From Dactylorhiza incarnata (Eukaryota > Streptophyta > Magnoliopsida > Asparagales > Orchidaceae), in NCBI GenBank assembly GCA_033032865.1, contig JAWHQI010000262.1, forward strand, positions 2,170,001-2,234,000: a DNA stretch of 64,000 nucleotides, given 5' to 3'. The position numbers were made by a program, and so were the translations under genes. Shown here one piece after another: positions 11,883 to 24,112 of this stretch. A model generated the notes under the pieces. That model was given only the letters and a program-made list of their open reading frames with translations, was not told the DNA's origin and made no database searches. Each line of letters opens with the position of its first letter. Position 1 is the stretch's first letter.

Positions 11883-12419
11883 AAACTGCTATCGTCCAAC
11901 TTATGATCCTAAGTAAAAGAAGTCCACAAACCCTGAGACACTCTGTTTGAGCTTAGTTTGCGAACAAACTAGCAGCAAAAGCAATGATTTGCCCATGTGG
12001 AAATCACGCTAATTTTTTCCACTACTAATGAGATTTAGCCAACTTATTGATAAAACCATATTTTTCTTGTGTAGCCTCCGGCAAACTTCGGTCCCTAGGC
12101 TACAGTTCCTCCCCCTCTGGCCCCTACTCTGAGGTCATTTTGGATGAGCTACAAGATAACTAGTGGATGTCGCAAGCGGTGAGACTAGACTTTTCGTAAC
12201 TACAACTCATTATTCTGGGTGATTTTATTGCTCTTTGTTAAATGGTTACACAAAATAGGTCATAACTAGGAGGGGATCACAAAAACAAGTATGGAAGAAA
12301 TAGTAGTATGTAGTAAGAGGAATCAGGGTCTCTTATCCCATTCAAGGTACTATTCACCTCTATTTATACTAGCGGGGGACTTCCAGAATGGGTAGGGAGA
12401 AGAAAAATGAGTTGCCAGG
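11883..12419. other. Unassigned sequence with a TATA-like motif on the minus strand
   Basis: No coding region or recognised repeat. On the minus strand 12361-12368 reads TATAAATA within GCTAGTATAAATAGAGG, a good plant TATA context. It could be the promoter of an unrecognised LTR or MITE truncated by neighbouring insertions. It could equally be chance. Confidence 0.3.
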
Positions 12420-12689
12420 TGAAAGATAGGGGTAGGATGCTAAGAATTATTCTATAGGGGAAAGTGAATACATGATTTAAAATTTCTTTTTAACTTATAA
12501 TCATTCACATCACTTGCCACAAATTTCTTTTGCTTGTATCAAAAATTAAAGATTAAATGAATAAAACAAACCAAGCTATAAAAATCTATGCAATCTAGAA
12601 GACATCAAATTTTTATAGAGCTTCCCAAATTTGTACGTCCCCTATTCTACCCCTAGGTAGGCTATCCACTAAACAGTGCTGAGTATTTT

Positions 12690-12915
12690 GATATGGAGAC
12701 TCTTAGAACCAATTACAAGTGAATCTTTTGATAAGGAGATTCAAAGAACCAAAAGTGATTTTGATAAGGTATCTTAAACAAACAAGTCTTTTGATAAGGT
12801 GTCCAAATACCAAAAGCCTTTTGATATGGTGGCTAAAACCAAGCAATTATTCTTTTGATAAGGTGGATCAAAACCACTTCTAGATCCTTTTGATAAGGAG
12901 GATCAAACAACCACT
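12690..12915 (-). repeat. Tandem ~30-nt units, inverted copy
   Basis: Six imperfect units around CTTTTGATAAGGAGATTC (plus-strand reading), the inverse of the array at 3634-3890. Confidence 0.8.
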
Positions 12916-13531
12916 GAGACTTTTTGAGAGAGATTTTATGAACTATATTAAGAACTTGATGTAGATAAAGAGAGATGGTTCATGAATTATGTTTCCACAA
13001 ATGTTGTCTTCTTTTGCACACTTTGAGGACTTGGTTCTTTCATTGTAATATGTGGATTATGTTATTGAAGATCAAACTTGTTGTTGATTCCTTCAGAGAA
13101 ATAAGATTCATTAAAGAAGAATTGAATCTGTAGAGGAATAGAATTTGATGAAGCCTTTTTTATTCTTCTGACTAATCGGCCTTTAGATCTATAAAAGATT
13201 ATCCTTGTCGACTGATGTTCTTCTTTCTAGAACTTCTAGAGGAGGACGAAGAAGAAGAAGAAGAAAGAAGAGAGAGATGATCTGCTTTTCGGCTTCAGCA
13301 GAATAATTTTTCTATTTTCTGAATAAGAAAGTATACATATATTTAGACATATATTGCTGCAATATTTCTCTTGCTAGATGTGCTTCAATCAGTATAAATA
13401 CCTTAATTAGATCTTTAACTGTCATGATTAAACCTTAATCACTGCATTGATTGGATCAATATTGTATTCAAAAGTGTTCTGCATAGAAGTCATCACAAGT
13501 CTTCTGAACTTTGACATTTAGTCGATGTAAG

Positions 13532-13536
<5 letters not shown>

Positions 13537-13562
<26 letters not shown>
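13537..13562. repeat. (TA)n microsatellite
   Basis: A pure alternating TA run within U3 of the LTR at 12420-14051. Similar AT runs lie at 18940-18990 and 24048-24070. Confidence 0.95.
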
Positions 13563-13565
<3 letters not shown>

Positions 13566-14051
13566 ATATCATAATAAGCCCTTATACTTATACTCTAACT
13601 TCTCTTGAAAAGGTCTCGAGATGCAGAAGTATAACAACCAGTCTGCATGTGTTGACTACTAGTAAGATCACAAAGAACGCTTGGACTTAGAACTATAAGA
13701 ACATTGAGATGCAGTAGAAAAGAGAAGATTTCAATGTATATTTTTGCTCTAACTTGTATAAAACTTGATCTCAATGTAGCACTGATAATCTTTGATAGCT
13801 TATAGTCGAAGTACAGAGTACAACTTTTCAAAGTACGTCAAAATTTGAGTATATACTTCTCGACGACATTGACATGTCTTCAAGTAAAATATTTTACTTA
13901 TCCTTGCTCTGAGTTCTTTGAAAGCACTGATTCTTTGTCGTACCTTTCTGAACCTGAGACTAAATAAAGTATGCCATCTATAAACAAAGTAATTTCACAT
14001 ATATCACTTTAATAACCTTATATAACAAATCATAAGGTACTTTTCCCAATA

Positions 14052-14064
14052 ATCTCCCCTTATT
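14052..14064 (-). other. Polypurine tract (plus-strand primer)
   Basis: On the minus strand AAATAAGGGGAGAT lies directly upstream of the LTR start TATTGGG. This matches the AAATAGGGGGAGAT tracts of elements I and D. It primes plus-strand DNA synthesis in LTR elements and fixes the orientation of this element. Confidence 0.75.
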
Positions 14065-14461
14065 TGATATATATAATTTTACATGGTAAGTGATTTCAAA
14101 AAGGAAAAGATTACATGCTTTAAGATGAGTACATGAATAAAACATGGAGAATAGTTTGATAAGAGAATCTATGCACACCCCCCTTTTATTACTTAAGATT
14201 TTATCATCATAAAGCCTTTACATATGATAAGAGAGAGGAGAAAATACATTGAGAGAGAGGAATAACATTAATGGGAATCTTTAAGAATGTAGTAAAAGGT
14301 GCGATAAGTTCCTTTAATGTTTTCACAACAAACTCATAATGCATATTCCTAGCCTTATCTGGATGTTCTTCAAACATTTGCAATATATAATGCAATTTGG
14401 CCAAATCCTTTTCAGCATTCCATTGTGCATTCTTAACAATATTGTTTTTCTCAATTATCAT
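14065..14461 (-). pseudogene. 3' internal remnant of the same copia element, with an 84-codon frame
   Basis: A minus-strand frame at 14207-14461 (MIIEKNNIVKNAQWNAEKDL...) lies just upstream of the polypurine tract. I do not recognise a domain. Its charged, Lys/Glu/Asn-rich composition would suit a gag or extra-ORF fragment, but that is inference. It is cut at 14462 by the long LTR of family A, so the rest of the element is not in the window. Confidence 0.3.
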
Positions 14462-15984
14462 TGTAAGACCCCCTCCCAGTAACTGAGCACAGACGAGGGG
14501 AATGTCTTATGCCCAGAATAGCTGCCTTGCGGTAGTGCCAACTTATGGGGTTGCATCTACAACAAGATGCCTATCCTGCCGGGAAATTCTATTCATCACA
14601 AGCCAACCACAAAAATGGATAATAATTGAAGAGCATGAAGTCCAAATCCAAATTTATCAAAATAAATAGTCCATAAATTACAAGAATCTCTAATACAAAA
14701 CCAACTACAAATACATCAAAGAATGCAGAAGCTCTCAATCTCACAATGTACACTAATGGGAAAGAGATGCCCTGCATCGTCATGTTAGGCCATGTCTCAC
14801 TGGCTTGGTGGTCCTCTTGTGCGGGGTACTACTACTTCAGCTGCTCGTGATCCTAAAATGATGTGGTATGCTAACCGTTAGTCAAAAAGACTAAGCAGTT
14901 TCAGCATCCATTCCCCCGACGACTCCTAGGTACCACGCTGGAGGATGGAAATAAAGGCTTCATTATAAGCAAAAGTGTGTATACAAGCATGTGACAAGTT
15001 AGAGTATCATTTTATACTATCAATTGGTATTCTATGAGCAGTCATGATAAACAATTCAACAACTATGGCAATAGTGGTACAAGTAAGAGCGGTATGAAAG
15101 AGCAATGTAAAAAAGCAGTATAAAGAGCAGAAACATGGTACAAAGGTAACATAACTTATAAAGATGCCCAAACAAATTTATAAGTTATGGATCTTGTCTA
15201 ATAGTAGTAACTCATCATATAAAAGTGCCCATACTAAATTATATGATGAGGATCTATTTATGCGGTGCGGTGCAATGCAATGCTATGTATGGTGAAAGTA
15301 GACTGAACCACAGTTTACTCACACATATCTCTATGTTGACAAATACTTTTATTTAATGCTTTTTGAGGGTATCTAACCTCTCTGACACCTCCCATCCTGG
15401 TCAAACGGAGATAGTGGAGCAGGCGTCTCCACTACTAGGTGGGTATGCACACTACCAGACCTAGGCCTAATGTATGCTTCGATGCATGAGCTTATGGAAA
15501 AACAGTGTACTCTTGCTGGACTCTAATCAGATGAGACCTCTAGGGTATGGGTCATTGGGAAAAATATCACGAAGACACAAGCTAAAAGAGCGCACTAGAC
15601 CTCAACCCACTAGCCAAGTCTACATACTTCTGTAAGTGTGACGACCGGACAAGTATCATAGACCCACCATAAGTAATCTTATTATTAGGATCTATATGCA
15701 CATGCATAAATAAACATTCTCACATCATATGTATAACCAAGCTAACAACTTCCATGGACTATCAACCAAGTCCTCACAATATTCATCTACCATAATAAAA
15801 GACAGTTGTATATCTTCCGAGTTGACAACACCCTATAGTCTAGGGTTCAACACCGGTGTGGGAGAGTATGTAATATGGTAAATTGATCATGATACTATGG
15901 ATTACATATGGTACTATACAAATATTGATTGTCTAATATCTGTTTAATGGGTTCATCTAATGTAGACCTAACAATATACATTGA

Positions 15985-16085
15985 TTCTTGGACTTCCTGA
16001 GTTCTACCATGTGAAGGGCTCGCAATGATACTAGGAGATACAAGGAGATGAACTCCCAAATCTCCCTTTCTCAAGATATTTAATA
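15985..16085 (-). repeat. ~100-bp conserved block (copy 2)
   Basis: Plus-strand reading CTTGGACTTCCTGAG... TGTGAAGGGCTCGCA... CCCAAATCTCCCTTTCTC. It matches 31951-32060 and 50768-50870 closely and 10262-10380 in inverted orientation. Confidence 0.75.
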
Positions 16086-16431
16086 TTATAAGGTTTTTTG
16101 TATTTCTTCCAGTAATCTACAATGGACTACAGGTGGTGTTGCGAAGTGAAGTTTTAAGAAATTTATTATATGCACACCATGTGTGCTTAATTACATATAC
16201 AAGTAAAAGGGGTCGCAAATCCATTTCCCCTAAGTTAAGTATTCTAACCTTTCAACCATAGGTTCAATTGTGATCTAAGAGTGAAATTAGAGAAGTTGGT
16301 TAAATCTTCATTGATAATCATATATAGTTGGTTAATTCATAAACGTGATTATTTCTAAATTCTAAACCTAGGTAGAATGTGTTCCAAAAATTCTACAAAT
16401 TTTTGGAGACTTTCCTAAGGTCCTCCCACTA

Positions 16432-16900
16432 TTGGATACTCCCAAAATTTGGTTAAGTTATTTTGAATATTCAAAGAATTATTCATGTTACAAAGTTTTA
16501 CTAATTGCACACCATAAGCAAAAGCTCATGTCGAATTCATCCAATTCCATTCACCCAAGTGACGTAAAATATCTACCAGAGGAGAATGATGGTCCCAATA
16601 AGGTACTGCCAAAATTTGGTTAATTTATGATGAATATTCAAAGAATTATTCAAGTTATAATGTTTTACTACTTGCACACCATAAGCAAAAGCTCATGTTC
16701 CATTCACCCAATTGACCTAAATTTCTACCACAGGATAATGATGGTCCCAATGAGGAATTGCCAAAATTTGGTTAAGTTATGATGAATATTCAAAGAATTA
16801 TTCAAGTTAAAATGTTTTACTAATTGCACACCATAAGCAAAAGTTCATGTGGAATTCATCCAATTCCAATCACCCAAATGACCTTAAATTTTTACTGGAT
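16432..16900 (-). repeat. Three tandem ~150-167-bp units
   Basis: GCACACCATAAGCAAAAG recurs at 16507, 16674 and 16825, each followed by CATG, TTCATCCAATTCC-like words and a CCAAAATTTGGTTAA segment. Weaker units continue to about 17500. Confidence 0.8.
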
Positions 16901-18002
16901 GTCATTCCTAACATGGTTATGCCACTGTAAATATTTGAGGGTTTAATTCTATCAAAAATATATAATAATTCCATTAATACCCTTATGTGACAATAATTAT
17001 ATTTAATTCAAAATTGTGAATAATGTGCTCCAAAAATTCTACAAATTTCTGGATCCCTTTATAAGGTTGTCCTGCAATCATGTATTAAATTTCAAGTCCA
17101 TTGCATGAGTATACAAAGAATTATACATGTTCTATGTTTTTTGCTAAGTGCACCCCAATCATGCATGATAATTTATAGGTCAAATCATATTGGATGCCAA
17201 ACCTCACACATACCTTAATCCAATTACCCTAACATTTTTGTCAGAGGTGTAATATGGTCTAATAAAGTCTTCATATAAGTTTGGTCATTTATCAAAGTGA
17301 TTTAACCATAAACATTTCATTAATATCTAAATGTGACACTAATTAAAATAAATTTCAAACCTAGGACAAATGTGCTCCAAAAATCCTACAAATATTTTGG
17401 ACGCTTTCCTAGGTTGTCTCACTGCCATGTATAAATTTCCAGCTCATTTGGATGAGAAATCAAAGCTCTATATATTATCGCATATTTTGTTAAATGCACA
17501 CCATAATAATTCAAACTATAACAACTTTACAAAATGAGAGTTATCAAGGTCCACATAGAAAAAGGGTCTAAACGTTTAACACAAGATATAGCATAGTATA
17601 AGAAAGATTTCCCCAAAGATTTAGGATTTTTTAGAATAATTTAGGCATAATTATTTCATTTGTATGGTCCGTGCATTATTTTTAAATAACCACCAAAAAC
17701 CTTGGAAACAGTTTGCCAAAAATCCTCAAATTTTTAAGAGATATTCATCTAGGTATCTAACATGTATATACCAATTATCAATGACATGCTTGCAATATTG
17801 AGATAAACATTCATAAAATACACTTTGGGGTACTAGAAATACACCAGCCACTAGAAATTGAATTGGGGAGGCTACATGCTGTAACATCTCAACTTTAAAA
17901 AGGGGTCTAACCGGTTCAATTGAACCCTTGGAGGAGCTTAGGATGGGTTATATAAAACCAAGACCCGATTTCCACCCCAAAGTGGTAGTCATTTAGAGAA
18001 AT

Positions 18003-18850
18003 GATTATTTTGGGTAGCATTGAGCTTCGCCTAAACACAGAAGTAATATAATAAGCATACGTGTTCTGAATAAACTTTCGTTAGTTGCATTAGACTTGTA
18101 TGGTCGATACGAGTGCAATGGAACTCGTTTCATTCCAATCTGAGTTCATTTAGTGAAAGTGAGCATTTGGAGTATCATAGCACGTCACGACGACGCTATT
18201 TTAGTATAGTGAGCATACGTGCTCCGAATTGGCTCCCGTCAGTTACGTTGGGTTCGTATGGTCGATACCAATAAAAACGAGCTTGTTTCATTCCAATCTG
18301 GGGTCATTTGATGATAGTGACAATTTTGAGCACCGCAACACATCACGATGACGCTACTTTAATTTAATGGGTATATGTGCTCCGAATTGACTTTTGTCAA
18401 TTCCGTTAGATTTGTATGGTCGATATGAGTGCAATGGAACTCATTTTTGGTCCAATCCGAGGTCGTTTGGAGAAAACAACCATTTTGAGTAATGTTGCGT
18501 GTCATAATGACCCCTTGTTAAAATAATTAGCATATGTACTCGGAATTGACCCCATCCAGTTAGCTGAACTCGTATGACTAATACGAACTCAATGCTTTTC
18601 GTTTAATTTAATTCTGATGTAAATTGAGAAAATTGACCACTTAAGTCATATTTGAGCTGTGAATCGATCCGAATGAATAAATATGTGTGAACAGCCTCTG
18701 ATTCGACTGCAGTTAGTTGAGTTGAACTACAGAGCGCGTTGCAATTCATTTCGTTCAATTTCAAGGAAATTTGAGAAAATTGGATGAAATGAGTCATTTC
18801 GAGTTATGGTTTGATTCGAGCGAATAACTATGAGTAAATGTACTTGGAAT
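18003..18850 (+). repeat. Five ~158-bp tandem units (satellite-like)
   Basis: The landmark GCATACGTG(T/C)TC(T/C)GAA or its variants occurs at 18055, 18213, 18371, 18530 and about 18680, so the period is 150-159 bp. Each unit also holds GTATGGTCGATACGAG-like and TTCATTCCAATCTG words. Divergence between units rises to the right. Confidence 0.85.
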
Positions 18851-19059
18851 CAACGTGGGATGTTTTCACTAGCTTCGTATGGCTGACACGAACACAATGA
18901 CACCCTCCACAAATTTTTCTCAAGCTTATTCTGAGAGTTATATATATATAAATGAATATAAATATATGACTATATATATATATGTATATATAGATACTTA
19001 TATGTATCTTAATATAAGCATAGAATTTTGAACTAAAAAAAAATCAAACCTAGCGACCT

Positions 19060-19240
19060 AGCTGGGCCGGAAACAAAATAAGGGGCAGAGCGATTGGGTT
19101 GATGGCCACCTGTACCTTTGGATTCGAGATGAGGAGCTTTGCTGGGAGTTTTGGATTGGACAATTATGTCTATATAAAGGTTGCTCGATTCCTTTTTGAC
19201 AGGCACGGGCGACTCAGGATCGAATCCGACAATGGTAAAA
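19060..19240 (+). promoter_or_regulatory. Promoter-like segment with TATA box
   Basis: TGGGCC lies at about 19063 and TCTATATAAAGG at 19170-19181. The sequence after the TATA box is GC-richer and reaches an ATG at about 19233, directly followed by GTAAAACCCTC. TGGGCC plus TATA plus an ATG|GTA junction is reminiscent of housekeeping or ribosomal-protein genes with a first intron straight after the start codon. An LTR promoter is equally possible. No downstream exon was identified. Confidence 0.3.
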
Positions 19241-19552
19241 CCCTCTCTTTCTTATTCTCATAGTACCCATCTTGCTTCTTCGATTCAATGAGAGAAGGGA
19301 TGGAGCTGATCCTATTTTGGAGGAATTTCAATTTCAATTTCTTTTTTCTTCTCTCCCTCACTCATCCTCTACCAGGCTTCTAAAAGCTCTATTGTAAGGG
19401 GTCATGATAATCTCTGCGTAATCTTATTTCTGGCCTTGATAGTAATCATAACCTTACCATCAATAAATTGGACTTGAATATTTCGATTTATCCTAGAGGT
19501 TGGGCGGTGGGGAAATGGATTAGCTTACATTTTCTGAAATTAAAGTAATGAT

Positions 19553-20714
19553 TGTTGAATCTTTAGGCGCCCTTAGAGGGGGGGGTGTGAATAAGGGTTT
19601 TATAAGACTTTAAATTTTAATAGAAAACTTTTGATATTTTATTTGAATAAGAGTGAATCAAAAATAAAGAGTAGTAAATCAATTTTATTAAATAGAAAAA
19701 GACATGACTATCATTAATAAAATTTGGTTACAAAATCTGATTTCCATGACGCTAGAAATCCAAGGAGAAATATGAAATACTATTTTTTTCTATACCCACT
19801 CTTCACACTAAGAAGTGGTTGGCTTTAGCCGATCACTCCCCAGATATGGCCTCAAGCTGCTCAAGCCCTTATATCCCCAGAAAGGCCTCAAGCACCCCCC
19901 AAGAACTACTCCCTAGACCTAGTTGCCAACATGAGGAAAATTTCTCCCTAAGTCCTACCTAGACCTAGTCGCCAACATGAGTCAAATTTATGAACCGATT
20001 ACAAAGATAAAGACAAAAGACAAATATAAAAACTCCATATGAGGTAATCTGAAGGAGACGATAAAGAATTGCTGAAGATCATTGAAGTCCAAGCATGTGT
20101 TCTTCACGTTGAGTTAGCGTGTTGATATAAGCCTCCTTTGATTCATCCTTTTGAAATTGAGTGGGAGATCCTTTGTGGTCTGGAAATACAACCCTCACAA
20201 ATAAATCAGAGTGCTGGAATAGGGCTCCTTTACATTAGTTGTTGAAGAAGATGAAATCCACTTATTTATAGGACTGGATGCTAACGCTGGCGTTAAGGCA
20301 AACACCTGGCGTTGACCCAGTATAGAAATGTTTTCATGGCTCGGATCTTCAAAATAGGAAGGAGATACTACACTTTAGGTAACATTCATTTTAGGCAACC
20401 CTAACGCTAGCGTTGTGGCTAACGCTGGCGTTAGGTCAGATTATTCCTAAAGTACTCCTTCAATCACGACAATTTCCCTCCTTGACACATTTGTCTTGGT
20501 GGGAACGGGAGTCAACACAGACGTTAAGTTCTAATGCCTGGTGTTAGACATCATTCCACTTTTCAGCTTATGGAAGGTCCAGACCAATAATGTAGCATCC
20601 TAGTGTCATATCTGTTCAAGCTTGCATGCTAAAAACACAATGACAACCATGATCAAATATAAGCAGTATTTGTTATTCTCAAATCAAAGGGATGCGGAAA
20701 ACCTTGTTCCAACA
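19553..20714 (-). mobile_element. Element H 3' LTR
   Basis: On the minus strand it runs TGTTGGAACAAGG ... TTCACACCCCCC ... TTCAACA, 1162 bp, and is homologous throughout to 43258-44424. A TATA box (minus strand TATAAATAAG) is at 20261-20270, with the inverted-repeat cluster directly upstream of it. Confidence 0.85.
20281..20555 (-). repeat. Palindrome cluster TAACGCYRGCGTTA in U3 of H (3' LTR)
   Basis: Units lie at 20281-20297, 20303-20316, 20400-20416, 20419-20433 and 20523-20552. AACGCTAGCGTT (20403-20414) is a perfect 12-bp palindrome. The cluster begins about 10 nt upstream of the TATA box in the minus orientation. Confidence 0.85.
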
Positions 20715-20731
20715 ATCTCCCCCTTTTGATA
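20715..20731 (-). other. Element H polypurine tract
   Basis: On the minus strand ATCAAAAGGGGGAGAT lies directly before the LTR start TGTTGGAAC. This fixes the orientation and the left internal boundary. Confidence 0.85.
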
Positions 20732-23700
20732 ATAACAAATCCAATATAGATAAATCAAATTCATATATAAGAGAGATGTGTTTTAGAAGGTTATATGACA
20801 CTAAGCAATATAGAGACATTAATAATGCTTATAAATTATTAAATTGTGCTCCCCCTACTTATGTGCCCCCCTTAGTGTATGCTCCCATAGACTAGATGTA
20901 TGCTCCCCCTTAATCTAGTGAATCCTACTCCTTTAATCATTATGATTGATCATTTTACTCTCCCATTTTGTAATTAGCAAAAGTAGGTGGAGTGAAACAA
21001 AACTAGAAGAGAGAAGACAAAAGTTGGGACATAACTAAGAGATGATTAAGAGTTTTGTTTAGACATAAGGTAATTTGTGATCGAGCTAAGGGAGAGAGTA
21101 GCACGATGGAGAATGGATATGATAAGCATGAAGGAACAACATTCCATGTTTTAACAAAGGTATTATACCACTTGCTTTTCAAAGTAATTTGAAAAAGGAT
21201 ACTACTTGATGAAGGAAATGCAATATAGTTTGACAAGCATAAGTGAAGAAAAAATCTTAGAAGTAAGCATGATAAAGCATGGTAAAAACAACATAGTCAA
21301 ATTAGTAATGCAAAAAGATAAAACAAAATAACCAATAGTAGTATTTTTGTTATAGTTTGACCATTCCAACAATATTGCTAGTCTCTTCACATTTGAGCTT
21401 TATCCTTGAAAATTTTCATAACTAATAGGCAAGCATGATTGAACATATTCAAAAATATAAGGACTACAATGTAACTAATTCGTATTTCAAGTAAAGAAAA
21501 CATTGTAGAAATCTTGCATTGCAATCTAGTGCTTTAACTTAAGTTTTTAGAGAATTATGTAATTTTGCATTAGGATCCAATTCTCATGAGTCGGCGCTTT
21601 ATAAAAAACAATGATGTGTGCATAAGGTGTTTTGATAAAAGTATACAAGTAAAATAATCAGAACACATATATGTAATGACATAGTAACACCAATATTAAG
21701 ATTGTGATCATATAGTTACTTTCACACATCAATTTTAGAATAAAATTTCAAAGCACATTTCATGAGTACAACTACCGAGGTGCTTCTCCCACACAATGAT
21801 CATTAAGACTTATCAGGGAGCGAAGTATTGCTTGGAGGATCACATAAGCATTTTTATAATTTTTTTATGTTTCATGATCCGGTGTGCAAATAGAAGTGAT
21901 AAAAAGAATGTATTTGAACAAGACACTTTACAATTCTGTCCAAGGTGCTCAACCTCACAATGCTCATTAAGACTTATCAGGAGGGTAAATAGTGCTTGGT
22001 GGAGTTATCTTTGGAATTGTATTTCATATTTTTGTAATTTTAGGCCAAAGGTCTCCAAATTCACTTGTTGTTGCAAACCCATATAATTTTGAAATAACAC
22101 TTCTATGTGTGCAAGAAATTTAATGTTTGAAAGATGGTGTAGGTAAGTTAGACATACAACTTAATATGTTAAAACAATTACACTACACAATCATTGAATA
22201 CTAAGATTATGAGCACATGTAGATTACCAAAATAGTGAGTGAATGAATCATTGATTAGCATAAAACATTACTCATACTTAGAGGCATGATAGGCAATCAT
22301 ACATAATTTTCTATAGACTGTTTCATTGCACATAATCAGATTAAGGTCAAGGCATGAAGATATAACAATGTTTAGGAAATTTGAATTTAAAATTAGACAT
22401 TTGAAGACAATCTTTAAGTGTGCCTAATAAATTTTGACCATTAGTAACAAAATAACTAAGATGTTTGATCATGTGAAGACATATAGTCAAACCATAATTT
22501 TATAAATATTTAGAACAAAACAAATGACAAAAGCATATTTTTGAGCATTTTGAATTATTTAAATTTTTTGTTTGTATTTTGGAATAAAATTAACAAATTA
22601 ATTACAAAAGAATTTTAAAGCAGAGAAAATAAACTGAGAAAATGCACTAAAAATACCAAAAATAGTTTAGGAAAAACAGAATTTCAATTTGGCCAAAAGA
22701 GCTAATGCCTGGCGTTAACTACTCAACGCCCAAACAAAACACTGTTTTTTGAGATTATTGAAAAAACATTATTTGGAATATGGAGTATTTATATAGACCT
22801 TCTCAATGTAGAAATTTCAAAGAATTTGGAGATGATTAGAAGGCTATTTAAGCATGTTTTATTTGTTAAAAAAAAAAAGGTTTTTATATCTTTTTGGGTT
22901 TTCAAATACTTGTTTTTTATAAGATCATTAAAGCACAAAAATGATAAAATATAGAAAACACAAGATAAGCACGTTCAATCAACCTAAGACTGCATGAATA
23001 ATATAATCATTAAGAGTGCATGCAAAATATGATATAGGTATGTCCAAGATTATAATACCCAAACCATATGCCTACACACTAGCCCCGTACTAAGTGACAG
23101 ATGGGCATGAAGAGCTGCACACATGTCGTATGTTAGGATGTTAATCCCATATGCACACACGAGAGAATACTCAAGCTAGCAATCTTCCCCCCCAGTGCCT
23201 CTCAAGGTCCCACTGGAACCCTCCACGGTTAAGGACAAGACATGACTTAGAGGTTAGGTCTTCTAATGCATACAATCCTACGCCCTCGCTATTGTGAGAT
23301 ACATAATGTGTGTGAATAATCATGGACATCCTAAGCATTTTGTCCTATGGAATCAATTTATAAATTATGGCTTTTATGAGAGATTGATTTCTAATTATGG
23401 TTCATTTTAAAACCACAAAGTTATTATGAGTTTTCACTTTCAATTTTTCTACTTAAAAATAATTCGTTATGTCAATAAGAGATAACTAGCATGAATAATA
23501 TTTATTAGATGATAATGCTAGAATGATGAGTTTGCGAGCAATGTTACGCCATAAGATTAATAGAGTTAATGTTGCATGTATTCAAAAATAGTATTTCAAT
23601 ATTTAGACCTGGAATAAAGTGATGATTCTATTTGATTTGCCCTTATTAGTGTAAAGATGATTCTAGGGTTTACATATAGGTGAGATACATGTACACACAA

Positions 23701-24107
23701 AACCTATTTCAATCATATTATCATGATCACAAACCATATGTTGGAAGCAAAGGATCTTTTGTAGTTATGTTTCACATTCGAATTAAAAGATCTTTTGATT
23801 TTGCATGATTATTATAAGCAATCACTAGTTTAAACACATAGAAATTTAGGTACTCATAATTTTTATTCATAATGATGTAAGTATTTAAAATAAAACAATT
23901 CATATTCATCCATTTCAACATATTAAAGAGAAAGATTGTAATGTGAATAATGAATGTATTGAGAGAATATTTTTGGGTTATTTTGAAAGGTTTTTGTAAA
24001 TTTTCTCTTTGAATTTTGAATATAAAACAAAACACACACACACCCACATATATATATATATATATATATAATTTTCATGACTTTCAAATTTCATTATTTT
24101 ATTTTTC
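20732..24107 (-). other. Element H internal region without recognisable pol
   Basis: AT-rich, no conserved retroelement domains on either strand. 21540-22330 is homologous, inverted, to 46100-47000 of element E: GCATTAGGATCCAATTCTCATGAG here, and CATTACTCATACTTAGAGGC at 22268, with their reverse complements there. A short copy of the LTR palindrome motif (ATGCCTGGCGTTAACTACTC) occurs near 22705-22725. 23480-23720 resembles 31170-31420, on the other side of the 7-kb insertion. Confidence 0.6.
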
Positions 24108-24112
24108 TTTAA

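Larger units (their letters stand above)
12420..14051 (-). mobile_element. 3' LTR of a truncated copia element (same family as 2379-4131)
   Basis: Read on the minus strand it begins TATTGGGAAAAG at 14051, directly after a polypurine tract, and ends ...GAATAATTCTTAGC...CTTTCA at 12420. It contains the inverted ~30-nt units of this family (12690-12910), a (TA)n run (13537-13562), and CTTCGAC/GTCGA words near 13800-13880 corresponding to the U3 cluster. At 1632 bp its length agrees with the 1753-bp solo LTR. Confidence 0.75.
14462..17876 (-). mobile_element. LTR family A, minus-strand copy (truncated at its 5' side)
   Basis: Read on the minus strand it ends ...GGGGGTCTTACA at 14462. It carries the CTACCGCAAGGCAGC and ATAAGAC landmarks, the ~100-bp block (15985-16085) and the repeat zone. 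Its right limit aligns with about 8550 of the plus copy (shared GTATTTTATG context). Beyond that, unrelated plus-strand sequence starts at 17881. No coding capacity. Confidence 0.6.
17881..19552 (+). mobile_element. LTR-like fragment with 158-bp tandem repeats (unclassified)
   Basis: TGTAACATCTC at 17881 resembles the start of plant gypsy LTRs. GGGTTATATAAAACC (about 17946-17960) is TATA-like. A tandem array (18003-18850) and an AT microsatellite (18940-18990) follow, then a promoter-like stretch (19060-19240). The right side is cut by element H at 19553, and the flank resumes at 44430. No coding region is found. It may be part of an LTR, or LTR plus host sequence; the sequence alone does not decide. 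Confidence 0.35.

Noticed and set aside
13537..13562. (TA)n run as an origin or matrix-attachment signal
   Set aside because: A plain microsatellite inside an LTR; nothing else supports a function.
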